A stretch of DNA of 64,000 nucleotides, from contig NC_092874.1 in NCBI RefSeq assembly GCF_028372415.1, forward strand, positions 330,292,651 through 330,356,650. The letters are read 5' to 3'. Positions 15,264 through 25,504 of the stretch are shown here, piece by piece. Both the position numbers and the translations under genes were made by a program. The notes under the pieces are model-generated. The model did not search any database. It had not been told where the DNA came from and saw only the letters and a list, made by a program, of their open reading frames with translations. Positions within the stretch are counted from its first letter, which is position 1, and each line of letters begins with the position of its first letter. The stretch comes from Notamacropus eugenii. Lineage: Eukaryota; Chordata; Mammalia; Diprotodontia; Macropodidae.

Positions 15264-15706
15264 TGTGTGGGATGGCTCAGGTCCCTACATAAATCAGTTA
15301 CTCAGAGGCCTTTCAAAGTGATGACAGAAAAGAGATTTACTCTATTCTTGAGAAGTGGAGCTAACCTGTAGGAGTAGGAAAAGCCGAAGACAAAGAAAAG
15401 GCAGTGATTTATATAGACTCTAACGCAAGTCCCTCCCCCCGCCCCACTGACCATTATTCTCATTAGCTGAGAATATGATCTTACATTCTAGGCATGAAAT
15501 CTAACCAATGCCTTTTGAAATGAAGACATTGAAGAATTAGGTAAACTTTATCCAGTCATTGAGACCCTAATGTACTACACAGTTTTATATCCTTATATGG
15601 AATTATTCTGTTCTAAAAATATAGTAACCTTGAGCCTCTCAGTCTTATCTCACCCCTGGGAGAAGAATTACAATCTGAGAAGTCTTCACTAAACCTATCC
15701 CACTCA
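15264..15706 (-). mobile_element. Solo LTR (443 bp) inside HAL1
   Basis: The + strand begins TGTGTGGGATGG and ends CCTATCCCACTCA, which are inverted copies of one another. A 4-bp duplication CCTC flanks it (15260-15263 and 15707-15710). On the minus strand it shows 'tctatataaatcactg', a good TATA box. HAL1 sequence resumes on both sides. Its minus-strand start resembles that of the split LTR at 21795-29957, so the two probably belong to one LTR family. It is a fossil with no internal region. Confidence 0.85.
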
Positions 15707-16266
15707 CCTCCATCCTATCCTGCCCCCCATTTATTCTATTCTCTCTTTTGACCTTGTCCCTCCCCTAAAGTGTTCACTTTTAATTATTCCCCTCTCCCCT
15801 TTGCCCTCCCTTCTGTCATCCCCCCACACCCTCCCCTACTTTCCTGTAGTGTAAGATAGATTTTCATACCAAATTGAGTGTGCATGTTATTCCCTCCTCA
15901 AGTCAAATGTGATGAGAGTAAGCTTCGCTTTGTCCCTCTCACCTCCCTGCTTTTGCCCTCCATCAAAAAAGCATTTTCTTGCCTGTTTTATGAGAGAGAA
16001 TTTGCCCCATTCCATTTCACCCTTTCTCCTTCCAATATATTCCTCTCCCACCCCTTAATTTTATTTTTTTAGATATCATCCCTTCCTCTTCAACTCACCC
16101 TGTGCCCTCTCTCTTTATATATATAATCCCTCCAAGTACCCAAATACTGAGAAAAGTCTAAGGAGTTACAAATATTATCTTTCCATGTAGGGATGTAAAC
16201 AGTTCAACTTTAATAAGTCCCTTACGATTTTTTCCCCTGTTTACCTTTTCATGCTTCTCTTGATTT

Positions 16267-17346
16267 TTATGTTTGAAAGTCAAATTTTCTATTCAGCTCT
16301 GATCTTTTCATCAAGAATACTGGAAAGTCCTCTGCTTCATTGAATGACCATTTTTTCCCTTGAAGTATTATACTCAGTTTTGCTGGGTAGGTGATTCTTG
16401 GTTTCAATCCTAGTTCCTTTGACTTCTGGAATATCATATTCCCAGTCCTTGGATTCCTTAATGTAGAAGCTGGTAGATCTTGTATTATCCTGATTGCATT
16501 TCTACAATATTTGAATTGTTTCTTTCTGGCTGCTTGCAATATTTTTTCCTTGACCTGGGAACTCTGGAATTTGGCTACAATATTCCTAGGAGCTTTTCCC
16601 TTTGGATCTCTTTCAGGAGGTGATTGGTGGATTCTTTCAATATTTATTTTACCTCCTGGTTCTAGAATATCAGGGCAGTTTTCCTTGATAATTTCATGAA
16701 AGATGATGCCTAGGATCTTTTTATCATGGCTTTCTGGTAGTCCCATAATTTTTAATTGTCTCTCCTGGATCTATTTTCCAAGACAGTTGTTTTTCCAGTG
16801 AGATATTTCACATTGTCTTCTATGTTTTCATTCTTTTGTAATTTCATAGTTTCTCATAAAGTCATTAGCTTCCATCTGCTCCATTCTGATTTTTAAAGAG
16901 CTATTTTCTTCAGTGAGCCTTTGAGCTTCCTTTTCCATTTGACTAGTTCTGCTTTTTAAAGCATTCTTCTCCTCTTTGGTTTTTTGGGCCTCTTTCACCA
17001 TTTTGGCTCGTCTATTTTTAAAGGTGTCATTTTCTTCAGCCTTTTTTTGGGTCTCCTTTAGCAAGTTGTTGGCTTACTTTTCATGATTTTCTTGCATCTC
17101 TCTCATTTCTCTTCTCAATTTTTCCTCCAGTTCTCTTACTTGATTTTCAGAATCCTTTTTGAGCTCTTCCATGTCCTGACACCATTGCATATTTATTTTG
17201 GAGGTTTTGGATGTAGAAGCCTTGACTTTTATGTCTTCCTCTGATGTTATGCTTTGTTCTTCCTCATCTGAAAGGATGGAAGAAAATGCCTGTTCACCAA
17301 GAAAGTAGCCTTCTATAGTCTTAGGTTTTTCCCCTTTTCAGGGCAT
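16267..17346 (-). pseudogene. HAL1 ORF1 remnant (ORF1p-like RNA-binding protein)
   Basis: On the minus strand the ATG at 17346 opens a frame matching the intact HAL1 ORF1 at 62166 (MP-start, KTIEGYFL, DEEEQ, then a coiled coil). The carboxy-terminal 159 codons (16267-16746) are still open and contain the RRM and C-terminal domain (RNIVAKFQSSQVKEKILQAA). Upstream there is a TGA at the third codon and further breaks; a 78-codon stretch of coiled coil remains open at 16828-17064. ORF1p of L1-like elements is a trimeric nucleic-acid chaperone. This copy is dead. Confidence 0.8.
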
Positions 17347-18559
17347 TTTCCCAGCCAGTTACTTGACTTTTGAGTCCTTTGTCAAGTGGAGGGTATATTT
17401 TAGGGATCTATAAGTTCTCAGCTCCTCCAAGGTGGCACAGTCAAGGGAGAGGAGTTTACTCTTCTCCAGGCCTGCACTCTGGCCCGGGTGCAAGAACAAG
17501 TTTTTCTGCCCAGGATCTGTGACCAAGATTCCCTCTCCAGAGCTCCATCATGCCAGTGTTCCTCCTCACCCCAGGATGGCTATTCAGGACTGAGGTCCAG
17601 ATCAGCCACTCAATTCCCCCAGGGCCTGTAGGCTGAGGGCTCCAAAAATAGATGCTGCTGTTGTAGTGGCTGCTGCTGCCCTGGGGACTGGTCTGAAGCC
17701 TGCTCCCTTCTCACCCATGTGAGAAAGCTTTCCACTGAACTTTGAAGTTATCTTTGGCATTTGTGAGTTGAGAAATCTGGGAACCACAGCTGCTGCCTGT
17801 GATTCTGCACCCTGAAACCTGCTCTAGTTCTGTCCATGTGGGAATGTAGGGCCAAGGTCGGGCTGTGCTCAGCTTTGAGCTCAGTGGGATAGACCTTTCC
17901 TGTTTGCCTTCCATGCTGTCTTTGGCTGAAAATCTCTTTCACTCCATCATTTTTGTGGCTTCTGCTGCTCTAGAATTTGTGTAGTCATTTTTATAGGTAT
18001 TTTATAGCCTCTGGGGGTAGAGTTGGAACAGATGTATCCTTCTTGGGTCCGCCCCTCAGGAATGGTTAGTTCTTAAAGGAACATGCACTTTTGGTATCTA
18101 CTGAGCAGGTATTTTAGCCAGAGTTCACTGGAAAATAGCCCAAGGAGGAGCTACATAGAGGTGTGGTTTTAGGCCTGAACTTTCACTAAGTGAATTAAGT
18201 GTGAGGGCTGACCAAGGAAATCCAGGCTAATCTCATTAATGTCTTGTTGGACAAGATAAATGTAAGGGAGTATAAGTATGTCTAAGTCTAGGACACGTAT
18301 GATTCGTTAGTGAATAATAAATATTGTATGACCCAGTACACAGCCAGTTCAACCAGCACAAAGCTGATTCAGACTAATAAATTATATAGATGCTTCTGGC
18401 TACTGTATCAGGAAAAGAGATAAAAGTTTTGTTAGGGCAGTCTGTGTCCATTGGCTAGGGAGAAACTGCCTGGGATATTGTTTTGAGGCTAAGGTGAAAT
18501 GTGATTTTTAGAATTGGGGTTCAAGCACATGTACCCAAGCATCCAATCAGTGTGACATT

Positions 18560-18665
18560 ATTTCCAGAGCTCATCACCATCCTTTTCTGAGCAGGCTCCA
18601 GTTTGAGCATGTCCTTAAAATGTGGCTCCCAGAACTTCACCCAATTCTATATTATTCCTGTAAAT
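18560..18665 (-). repeat. L3/CR1 LINE fragment
   Basis: 'ctccagtttgagcatgtcct' and 'aaaatgtggctcccagaact' match the antisense 3' region of CR1/L3 LINEs, which is ancient in amniotes. Confidence 0.55.
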
Positions 18666-18751
18666 ACATGCAAACCAGGAAGTTGAGAAGCTGTCTAGGA
18701 AATATTTCCCCCCATACTAGAGTCAACATCTCCTAGCAAAACTGTGCTCAA

Positions 18752-18978
18752 AGGGGATATCTAGGTGGTGCAATGGATAGAGTCTTGGATTTGCTGTCAG
18801 GAAGACTCATTTTCCTGAGATCAAATGTAGCCTCAGACACTTAGTAGCTGTGTGACCCTGGGCAAGTCACTTAAGCTGGTTTGCCTCAATTTCCTCATCT
18901 GTAAAATGGGCTAGAAAAGGAATTAGCAAACCACTCCAGTATCTTGGCCAAGAAAACCCCAAAACAACCAAATAACAA
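18752..18978 (+). repeat. Mar1-type SINE
   Basis: Head 'tatctaggtggtgcaatgga', box 'gtgtgaccctgggcaagtca', core 'tcctcatctgtaaaatggg' and tail 'gccaagaaaaccccaaaac' are all present and well preserved. Confidence 0.9.
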
Positions 18979-20094
18979 GTCTGATTTCCAGAAAAGGGGT
19001 ATTTTCCAGAAGAGGGGTATGTGTCAAAAGTTCTGAGAGGTCAAGAATTTGCCTAAAATTATCCAATGACCTATATGGCTCTATCTAATAAATCCTTGAT
19101 GTGATTTACTAATAATTTCATTTCTGAAAAGGTAGAGAAAGTAATGAAGAGAATTGCTCTTGACTTAATTGTAACAAGGTGATAGAAGTAATAGAAATAA
19201 GATCACCTTGAAATTTGCAATAGTGAAGGTAATGAATGATGGACACAGTTAGATGTGGACTCCTTTTCACTCAGAGAGGTGAAGTTTAGAATCTAGGCTA
19301 TAAACAGAGAGAGGCCAGTTGGGAGAACCAATGTGTCCTCTTACAGAAAAGTGGTAGGCAGTACTCAACTGATCATTGCAGCTGAAGCCCATGATGTGGC
19401 AATAGCAACAACTGCTGGGGGTTGAAGGGGAGGGAGAAGAAGGGAAAGAAAAGGGAGGGAGAGAACTAGGCAGAGACAAGGTGAAGGGGGGAATGAGGGA
19501 CAGACAAGGGGAAGGAAAGGAAGAAAAACAAGAGGAAGGAGTAGGGAGAAGAAAAGTCAGGGAGAGGAACAAGTGGGAGACAGGTGCCAGTGGGCAGAAA
19601 TACTGGCAGGTTGCCCTCACCAGAAGATATTGGTGCCTCTGCAACATCAGAAGCTTAAGGAGTCTCCTACACAACTTTGTATTTCCTAAGTCCTCATTCA
19701 TTGTGTCTCATTGTGTCTTTGTGTGTTGACTCTTTCCCCTAGTTGCTTTACTACTTCAAGGATAGTTTATGCCAGGTTTATGAGGTGAATGATCTCTTCC
19801 TTTACTTACTGTGTACTAGTTCCTTAACTGCCTTAAATTTTTTGTGCTTTGGAGAAAAAAAAACTCTTCAAATTTTAGAATGGATTAAAGATTCATAATC
19901 AGGCAATCAGCTTTTAACATATTGTTTATGATGTTTCATTGGACTGATTAGAGTTAAGGGAAGATACATGGACTACCCTCAAAGAGCGCATCATCTAGAT
20001 TATTATTATAAGTAACTGGCAATTATTACCCCATAAGCCAAAAATTCAGAGAACCAAGCAAAAGGAAATAGATTTATGACTCATTGAGACAACA
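18979..20094. other. Unrecognised DNA with a GA-rich low-complexity tract
   Basis: No gene is seen. A purine-rich tract runs about 19415-19590 and produces long but composition-driven frames on the minus strand. The rest is AT-rich and not nameable. Confidence 0.5.
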
Positions 20095-20832
20095 TTGGGT
20101 TAGTTTAATTTGGTTCAGCAAACATGCATTAAGTCACTAGGATGTGCCAAGTAATGAGCATCCAAAGACAACAACAAAAGAGGTCTACCTCTCAGAGATT
20201 ACATTCTCTTTGGGGATTAGATGTTGTACGCTGACTGGTGGACCTGGATGCTTCAGACAAGAGTAGGGGAGGTGGAAATAAATCCTTTTGATAAGGTAAA
20301 TAGCCATTCTTTATTTATCTGTCCTTCATGGTTGTATTTCTGTATTTTGGCAACGCCCAATAATCTTGCCTTGCTAATGTAGCTTTACCATAATGTGTAA
20401 CAACAAATCTCTCTGTAATATCACAAAAGCTTAGGGCAGGATAAAAAGCAATGAATCTGGAACAATAAGACCTAGCTCCTCTAGCTATTACCTATGTGAC
20501 TTTGAGCAAGTCACTTAGCCTATGAAGTAAATACAAAATTGCTTCAAGAGCGACAGAGGACTAAGAAATGGAGAAAGTGTGAAATGTTTGCTGTTGTTCA
20601 ATTATTTTCAGTCCCGGCCAACTCTTTGTGTGACCTCCTTTGTGAATGGTTTGCCATTTCCTTCTCCAGTTCATTTTACAGATAAAGAAACTGAGTCAAA
20701 CAAGGTTAAATGAGTTGCCCAGAGTCACACAGTTGTTAAGTGTCTGAGGCCAGAGTTCAACTCAGGAAAATTTATCTACCTGACTCCAGTTCTGGTGCTC
20801 TTTCCCTTGTACCAGCACCACCTAGTTGCCCT
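20095..20832. repeat. L2, MIR and Mar1 remnants
   Basis: 20095-20215 is an antisense L2 tail (catgcattaag...gatgtgccaa). 20440-20530 is a sense MIR piece (gtgactttgagcaagtcact). 20585-20832 is an antisense Mar1 with tail first (tgttgttcaattattttcag) and the head at its right end. Confidence 0.75.
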
Positions 20833-21446
20833 GAGAATTATTACTACCTTTGTGATAATGGTTAGTTCATTTAATGTCATACCAGTATGGGTTGAAAGAA
20901 GTCAGGACTTCTAACCTTATGCAGGTAAACCATAGCAGAGAACATACTATTAATTTTCAAATAATTCAAATGTCCAAATGTTTCAAAAGTTATCATGTGG
21001 ACAAGATTCTGTGCAGCTCTATGAGTCAGAAGAAGAATTCATGTAGGGAGATTAATGGGAAACACATTTCAACTTAAAATATGGAAGAACTTTGGGATGA
21101 GTTCAAATGAACTGCCTTATGGTAGAATGGCTTTGTCAGCCCCTCTTCTCCATCTCCATGTTGCCAGGCAGTTAAGGCAAGCCTAAACCTAGGTTTTACC
21201 CTTGCCTCTTTTGTGTGTGTTTTTTCTTGGTCACAGGCAAACAAGTATTCCAAGGTGAACATATCTAAAAAGTGAGGCAATCAAGAGTAACAGACGATGG
21301 AAGGCCTGGCTAGGCCAAGGGCAACAGATTTGACTATGAAAGGTCAGATTAAGTGGGAAGATTCAAAGGGAATTCAAAGAGGTTCCCAGAGTCTGAACCC
21401 CATCAAAACGATTTAGGTAAATCCTGTCTCTGAGTATTACTTCTTG
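20833..21446. other. Unrecognised intergenic DNA
   Basis: I see no gene or clear repeat. Only short frames without motifs are present. Confidence 0.5.
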
Positions 21447-21678
21447 TTCTTGAACCATTATCATTCCTGTCCAACTTTTTGTGGGACTCATTTGTGATTT
21501 TCTTGGCAAAGATACTAGAGTGGTTTCCCATTTCCTTCTCCAGCTCATTTTATAGATGAGGAACTGAAGCAAAAAAGGTTAAATGACTTGCCCAGGGTCA
21601 TGTAGCTACTAAATGCATGAGACTGGATTTGAACTCAGGGAAATGAGTCCAGATGCTGTCAGCCACCTGGCTGTCCCA
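21447..21678 (-). repeat. Mar1-type SINE, antisense
   Basis: Reverse-complement Mar1 features occur in order: 'ttttcttggcaaagatacta', 'catttccttctccagctcat', 'gacttgcccagggtca', and a right-end head. Confidence 0.88.
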
Positions 21679-22127
21679 CGGATTACTACCTTTGTCATAA
21701 TGGTTAATTCAGTAAAAGTCTGAAGAATGCTGGAGTCAATTCTAACCATTATATTTTCAGAGTGTAGCACTTCTGTGTCTAGACTTAGAAGAGGTGTGTG
21801 AGATACAGCGACCCTTACTCAAATTAAACTCAGAGGCTTCTCAGGGTAAAAGGCAAAAGGGAATATATTGCAATCTCATGAGAAGGGGTATTTCCCGTGA
21901 GACCATGGGTGGTGTCAGCAAGGCAGTGCACCAGAGCAGAGCAGGGTACAACATTATATAATGCCTAACATAGAAGTCTCTCTTCCCATTGGCTAGGAAT
22001 TCAGGTGTACAGTCTAAGCACAGGAATCTATCCCAGAGACAAAGAACACGGAAAGGAAAGGATCCTTGCTCACCAATGAGGGTGTTTGTTACCAAATATG
22101 GAACTTAAGGGAAGTGAAGGGGCTGGC

Positions 22128-22145
22128 ATAAGGGGTGGTGAAGGG
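22128..22145 (+). repeat. Target-site duplication of the full-length L1, left copy
   Basis: ATAAGGGGTGGTGAAGGG, an 18-bp perfect match with 29775-29792. It fixes both edges of the L1 insertion and implies a fairly recent event. Confidence 0.93.
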
Positions 22146-22334
22146 AGGCGGAGCCAAGATGGCAGAGTGAAAGCAACGACTCACCTAAGCTCCTGGACAA
22201 ACTCCTCTGGATATCTCTGAAAGGAGAATCTGACCAGACTTTGGAGGTGTAGAATCCAGTGGGTGACAGACTTTGACAGATTCGGAGCCCAGGTTGGACT
22301 GGAAGGTCCACAGGAAGGATCTGTTCCGCCGGGG

Positions 22335-23065
22335 TGAGCCCCCAGTGCTGTATTAAGAAAGTTCGGATTCGCTCCTCTAAATGACGCTCTCGGACTCAAT
22401 CAAAACGAAAGTAAAAAAAACTTTAATTACACAAGGCACGGCACAGACAGTTTAGGTCAGCAGAAGAAGCAGAAGGCAAATATAATGATTATTAATACAA
22501 GAGCTATAACTACGATAGGCAGTGGAAGAGAATACATCACCAATTCAAGGGAACCTCCAATAACTCAATCGGCTGGGAGCCCCATTGCAGCCGGAACAAC
22601 TTGAATTGTGTAAAGATGGTCCTGCACAAAGCGTCCTCCCACAGGTGAGCTCAACAGGACTTTGTAGTCCGAGCTTTTCATAGGGTTCGCAAAAAAAGAA
22701 GGCTCTCAGCCAAGGCAGTTACATACAGAGTTTTAGCACACGTCCATAACATGCGCAGCTTGTGTGACTGGATCTAATTCTGGCTTTTTAATTGCTGACA
22801 TGTTCAAAAACCTTGAAGCTCAGCACATTTTATCACTGTCAAGTGTTCATGTTTAAGGAAGGGGCCACCTTCCCTTAAACATGAACAGTTCCAGGAATGG
22901 CGAGTTCCTGTTTTTTATTGCCAAGAACGTACAAGGTGTAAAGAATGGTCAAGTCCTGAGACTAAACGTTCAATAGCTCAGGCCTATTAAATCTAAATGA
23001 TATTACAATTTTAATAAGAAAATCTAATTTCTTATTCAAGTGCGCAGCGCATCATGGTCAGCGCA
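22335..23065 (-). mobile_element. Solo LTR (731 bp) in the L1 5' UTR
   Basis: L1 5'-UTR sequence is interrupted at 22334 and resumes at about 23066. The block begins TGAGCCCCCAG and ends GGTCAGCGCA on the + strand, with GGGG on both sides (22331-22334 and 23066-23069; the right run is longer, so the edge is uncertain by a base or two). On the minus strand it reads TGCGCTGACC ... ATTAAAG ... GGGGGCTCA, consistent with U3-R-U5 using an ATTAAA signal. It carries no internal region. It is younger than the L1 that holds it. Confidence 0.75.
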
Positions 23066-23796
23066 GGGGGGCGGAAGGGACCTGAGAAGCCCGAGAGTGG
23101 CGGGCGAAACCAGCGGAGCAGGAGACAAGACAAACCGAGCCGGTGAGAGCCGCTGAGCGCCAGATATCAGCGCAGCAGCCCTTGAAACCTTCAGCCTGAA
23201 GACTAAACTTCGGTAAGTCCCCTACTTGAACTTCCGGGAGCCAGGATGGTGGAGTGATCAGTAAATGCTCTCTCCTCCCCGCTGATGACTGTGAAAGAAC
23301 CATAAAATACTTCCCCAGATAAATCCTGGATCAGCGGGAACAGCAGAAGGGGGCAAATAGTCTCATAACACCAGAGGCTAGAAAAATAGCAAAGGGGGAT
23401 TCTTCCTACTGTGGCGGAGGTGATCTGGAAGGACAGATGACCCAGGGCAGAGAAAATTCGCACTGAGACCCAGGCAAGCCTCAGCGCCGGGAGACGAGCC
23501 CCAGGAGGAGCGGGAACACGCATTAGCTTCTAGCCGTGCCCCAGCCCTCCAGGGGAAAAGGGAAGACAATAGGGAAGCTGGGATCACCATCCCCTGACCT
23601 TGCCTTTGCCTCAAGTCAGCTGAGGAGATCTCCTGAGACCAGACCACGCCTCCCACACACCTAACAAGCTAACCCCAGGGTTGATCGGGGAAACAAAAAC
23701 AAAAGCCTGCTTTTAGCCTAGACACACATCAGCCCAACTTAAAGATCTGTACCTTCTGACTGAAAGAACCAGAAGCTATAACACTCAGCCAACATC

Positions 23797-24978
23797 ATGA
23801 ATCTGAAAAAGCAGACGAAAAGTGAAAAAACCATAGAATCTTTCTATGGGGATAAGGACCAAAACACAAACACGAAAGAGGTCAGAGCTGAGACTGTACT
23901 TCCATCTGAAACCTCAGAAGGGACTATGAATTTCTCACAAGCACAACTAGATCACCTGGAACATCTGAAGAAGGAAATAAAAGAAAAACTGGCCAATGAT
24001 TTTAAAATTATAAAAAAATAATTCACTGATGAGAACATCACTTTGAAAAGGAAAATTGAACAAATGGAAAAGGAAGTTCAAAAATTAACTGGAGAGAATA
24101 ATTCCCTGAAAGGAAGAGTTAATCAAACGGAAAAGGAAACCCAAAACCTAATTGGGAAAATTGATCAGATGGAAAAGGAAACACAAAACCTAACTGGGAA
24201 AACTGGTCGAATGGAAAAAGAAGTACAAAAATTAAATGGAGAAAATAGCTCCTTAAAGGGAAAAATTGGTCAGATGGAAAAGGAGATGCAAAAGCTAACT
24301 GAAGAAAACAATACGATGAAGATTAGAATTGGGCAAGTAGAAACTAATGACTCAATGAGGCAACAAGAATCAGTCAAACAAAATTTAAAGAATGAAAAGA
24401 TAGAAGAAAATGTAAAATATTTAATTGGAAAAACAACTGACCTGGAAAATAGATCCAGGAGAGAAAATTTAAGAATTATTGGCCTGCCAGAAACCCATGA
24501 TGAAGAAAAGAGTCTGGACAATATCTTCCAGGAAATCATCAAGGAAAACTGCCCAGAAGTACTAGACTCAGAGGGCAAAATAGTCATCGAAAGAATCCAC
24601 TGTTCCTCTCCCGAAAGGGATCCCAAACTCAAAACCCCAAGAAATATTGTTGCCAAATTCCAGAGCTATCAAGTGAAAGAGAAAATACTACAAGCAGCCA
24701 GAAAGAAACAATTCAAATATCAAGGACACACAGTCAGGATCACACAGGACCTTGCAGCTTCTACATTAAAAGATCGAAAGAATTGGAACCCAATATTCCG
24801 TAAGGCAAAGGAGTTGGGACTTCAACCGAGGATCAACTACCCAGCAAAGTTCAGCATAACATTTCAGGCAAGGAGAAAGTCATTCAACGAAATAAGGGAT
24901 TTCCAGAGCTTCCTGACCAAAACACCAGAACTCAATAGACAATTTGATCTTCAAATGCAGGTCTCCAGAGAATCATAA
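23797..24978 (+). pseudogene. L1 ORF1, one in-frame stop
   Basis: The frame runs from ATG 23797 to 24978 (about 393 codons) with a single TAA at 24019-24021; everything else is in one frame. The N-terminal motif KTIESFYGDK is followed by a long heptad coiled coil made of repeated QMEKE-type units. Then comes the RRM (NLRIIGLPETH ... RNIVAKFQSYQVKEKIL) and the C-terminal domain (RITQDLAAST ... RINYPAKFSITF). ORF1p forms trimers that bind L1 RNA. An in-frame ATG at 24043 would still give a 311-residue protein with most of the coiled coil and both C-terminal domains. Confidence 0.9.
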
Positions 24979-25504
24979 AAAGGTAAACAGAGGGGAAAAA
25001 ACAAAAACAAAAACTTGCTACTCAATTAGGGCAAACTGTTTACCTCCCTATAAGGGAAGATGATACCTGTCAATCTTGAGAACTGTGCAGCTATTATGAT
25101 AAAAGGGATATATGTAGAGGGAACGGGCATAAAGTAAATGATGTCATGTCAAAAATATGATTTAAGTATGAGAAGGGATTGTAATAGGAGGTGTGAAAAG
25201 GGGGAAGCAGAAAATGGCAAACTATATCACAGGAAGAAGTACAAAACTATAGTAGAGGGAAGGAGGGGAGGGAGATGAGCATTGTTTGAGAGGTACTCTC
25301 ATCTGATTTGTTCAAAGGAGGGAACAATAATCTTAAGTAGATAATCCTAACTAGCTCTATAGGTAGTAGGAGGGGAAGGGGGAAGAAAGGCGAGGGTGGC
25401 TAAAAGGGAGGAAAGAAGCAATAAGAGTAAAGGGGAGTAAAAGGGAGGGGGGCTAAAAGAAGGAGGGGAAGGCTGCAGGAAGAGGGGGAGAAAAGTGAAT
25501 ACTA
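24979..25504 (+). other. L1 inter-ORF spacer
   Basis: Purine-rich (GGA/GAA-rich) spacer between ORF1 and ORF2 of the full-length L1. The pyrimidine-rich complement creates long but meaningless frames. Confidence 0.8.

Larger units (their letters stand above)
14834..18058 (-). mobile_element. HAL1 (half-L1) retrotransposon, near full length, antisense
   Basis: The element lies between near-identical duplications (ggagtggttagtt at 14821-14833 and ggaatggttagtt at 18059-18071). Its T-rich left edge is the poly(A) tail. Reading right to left: a 5' UTR of about 0.7 kb, ORF1, then a long purine-rich tract (pyrimidine-rich on +) and the 3' end with no ORF2. That layout defines HAL1, a non-autonomous L1 relative presumed to use L1 ORF2 protein in trans. 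A solo LTR (15264-15706) sits inside its 3' region. Without that LTR it is about 2.8 kb. Confidence 0.85.
14584..18549 (-). mobile_element. Fossil LTR (~750 bp) split by a HAL1 insertion
   Basis: Left part 14584-14833, right part about 18072-18549. The + strand begins TGATGAGG and ends CCAATCA, with GTGT on both sides (14580-14583 and 18550-18553). The combined sequence is closely matched across its length by the element at 45364-46126, which shows what the LTR looked like without the insertion. On the minus strand it carries a TATA-like 'tatataaac' and an AATAAATC. The flanking duplication is only 4 bp, so the exact termini are provisional. Confidence 0.7.

Noticed and set aside
19267-19701. 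144-codon minus-strand frame rich in Ser/Pro/Leu
   Set aside because: It comes from a purine-rich low-complexity tract on the + strand.
24270-24656. 128-codon minus-strand frame
   Set aside because: It is antisense to the L1 ORF1 coiled coil and has no independent support.
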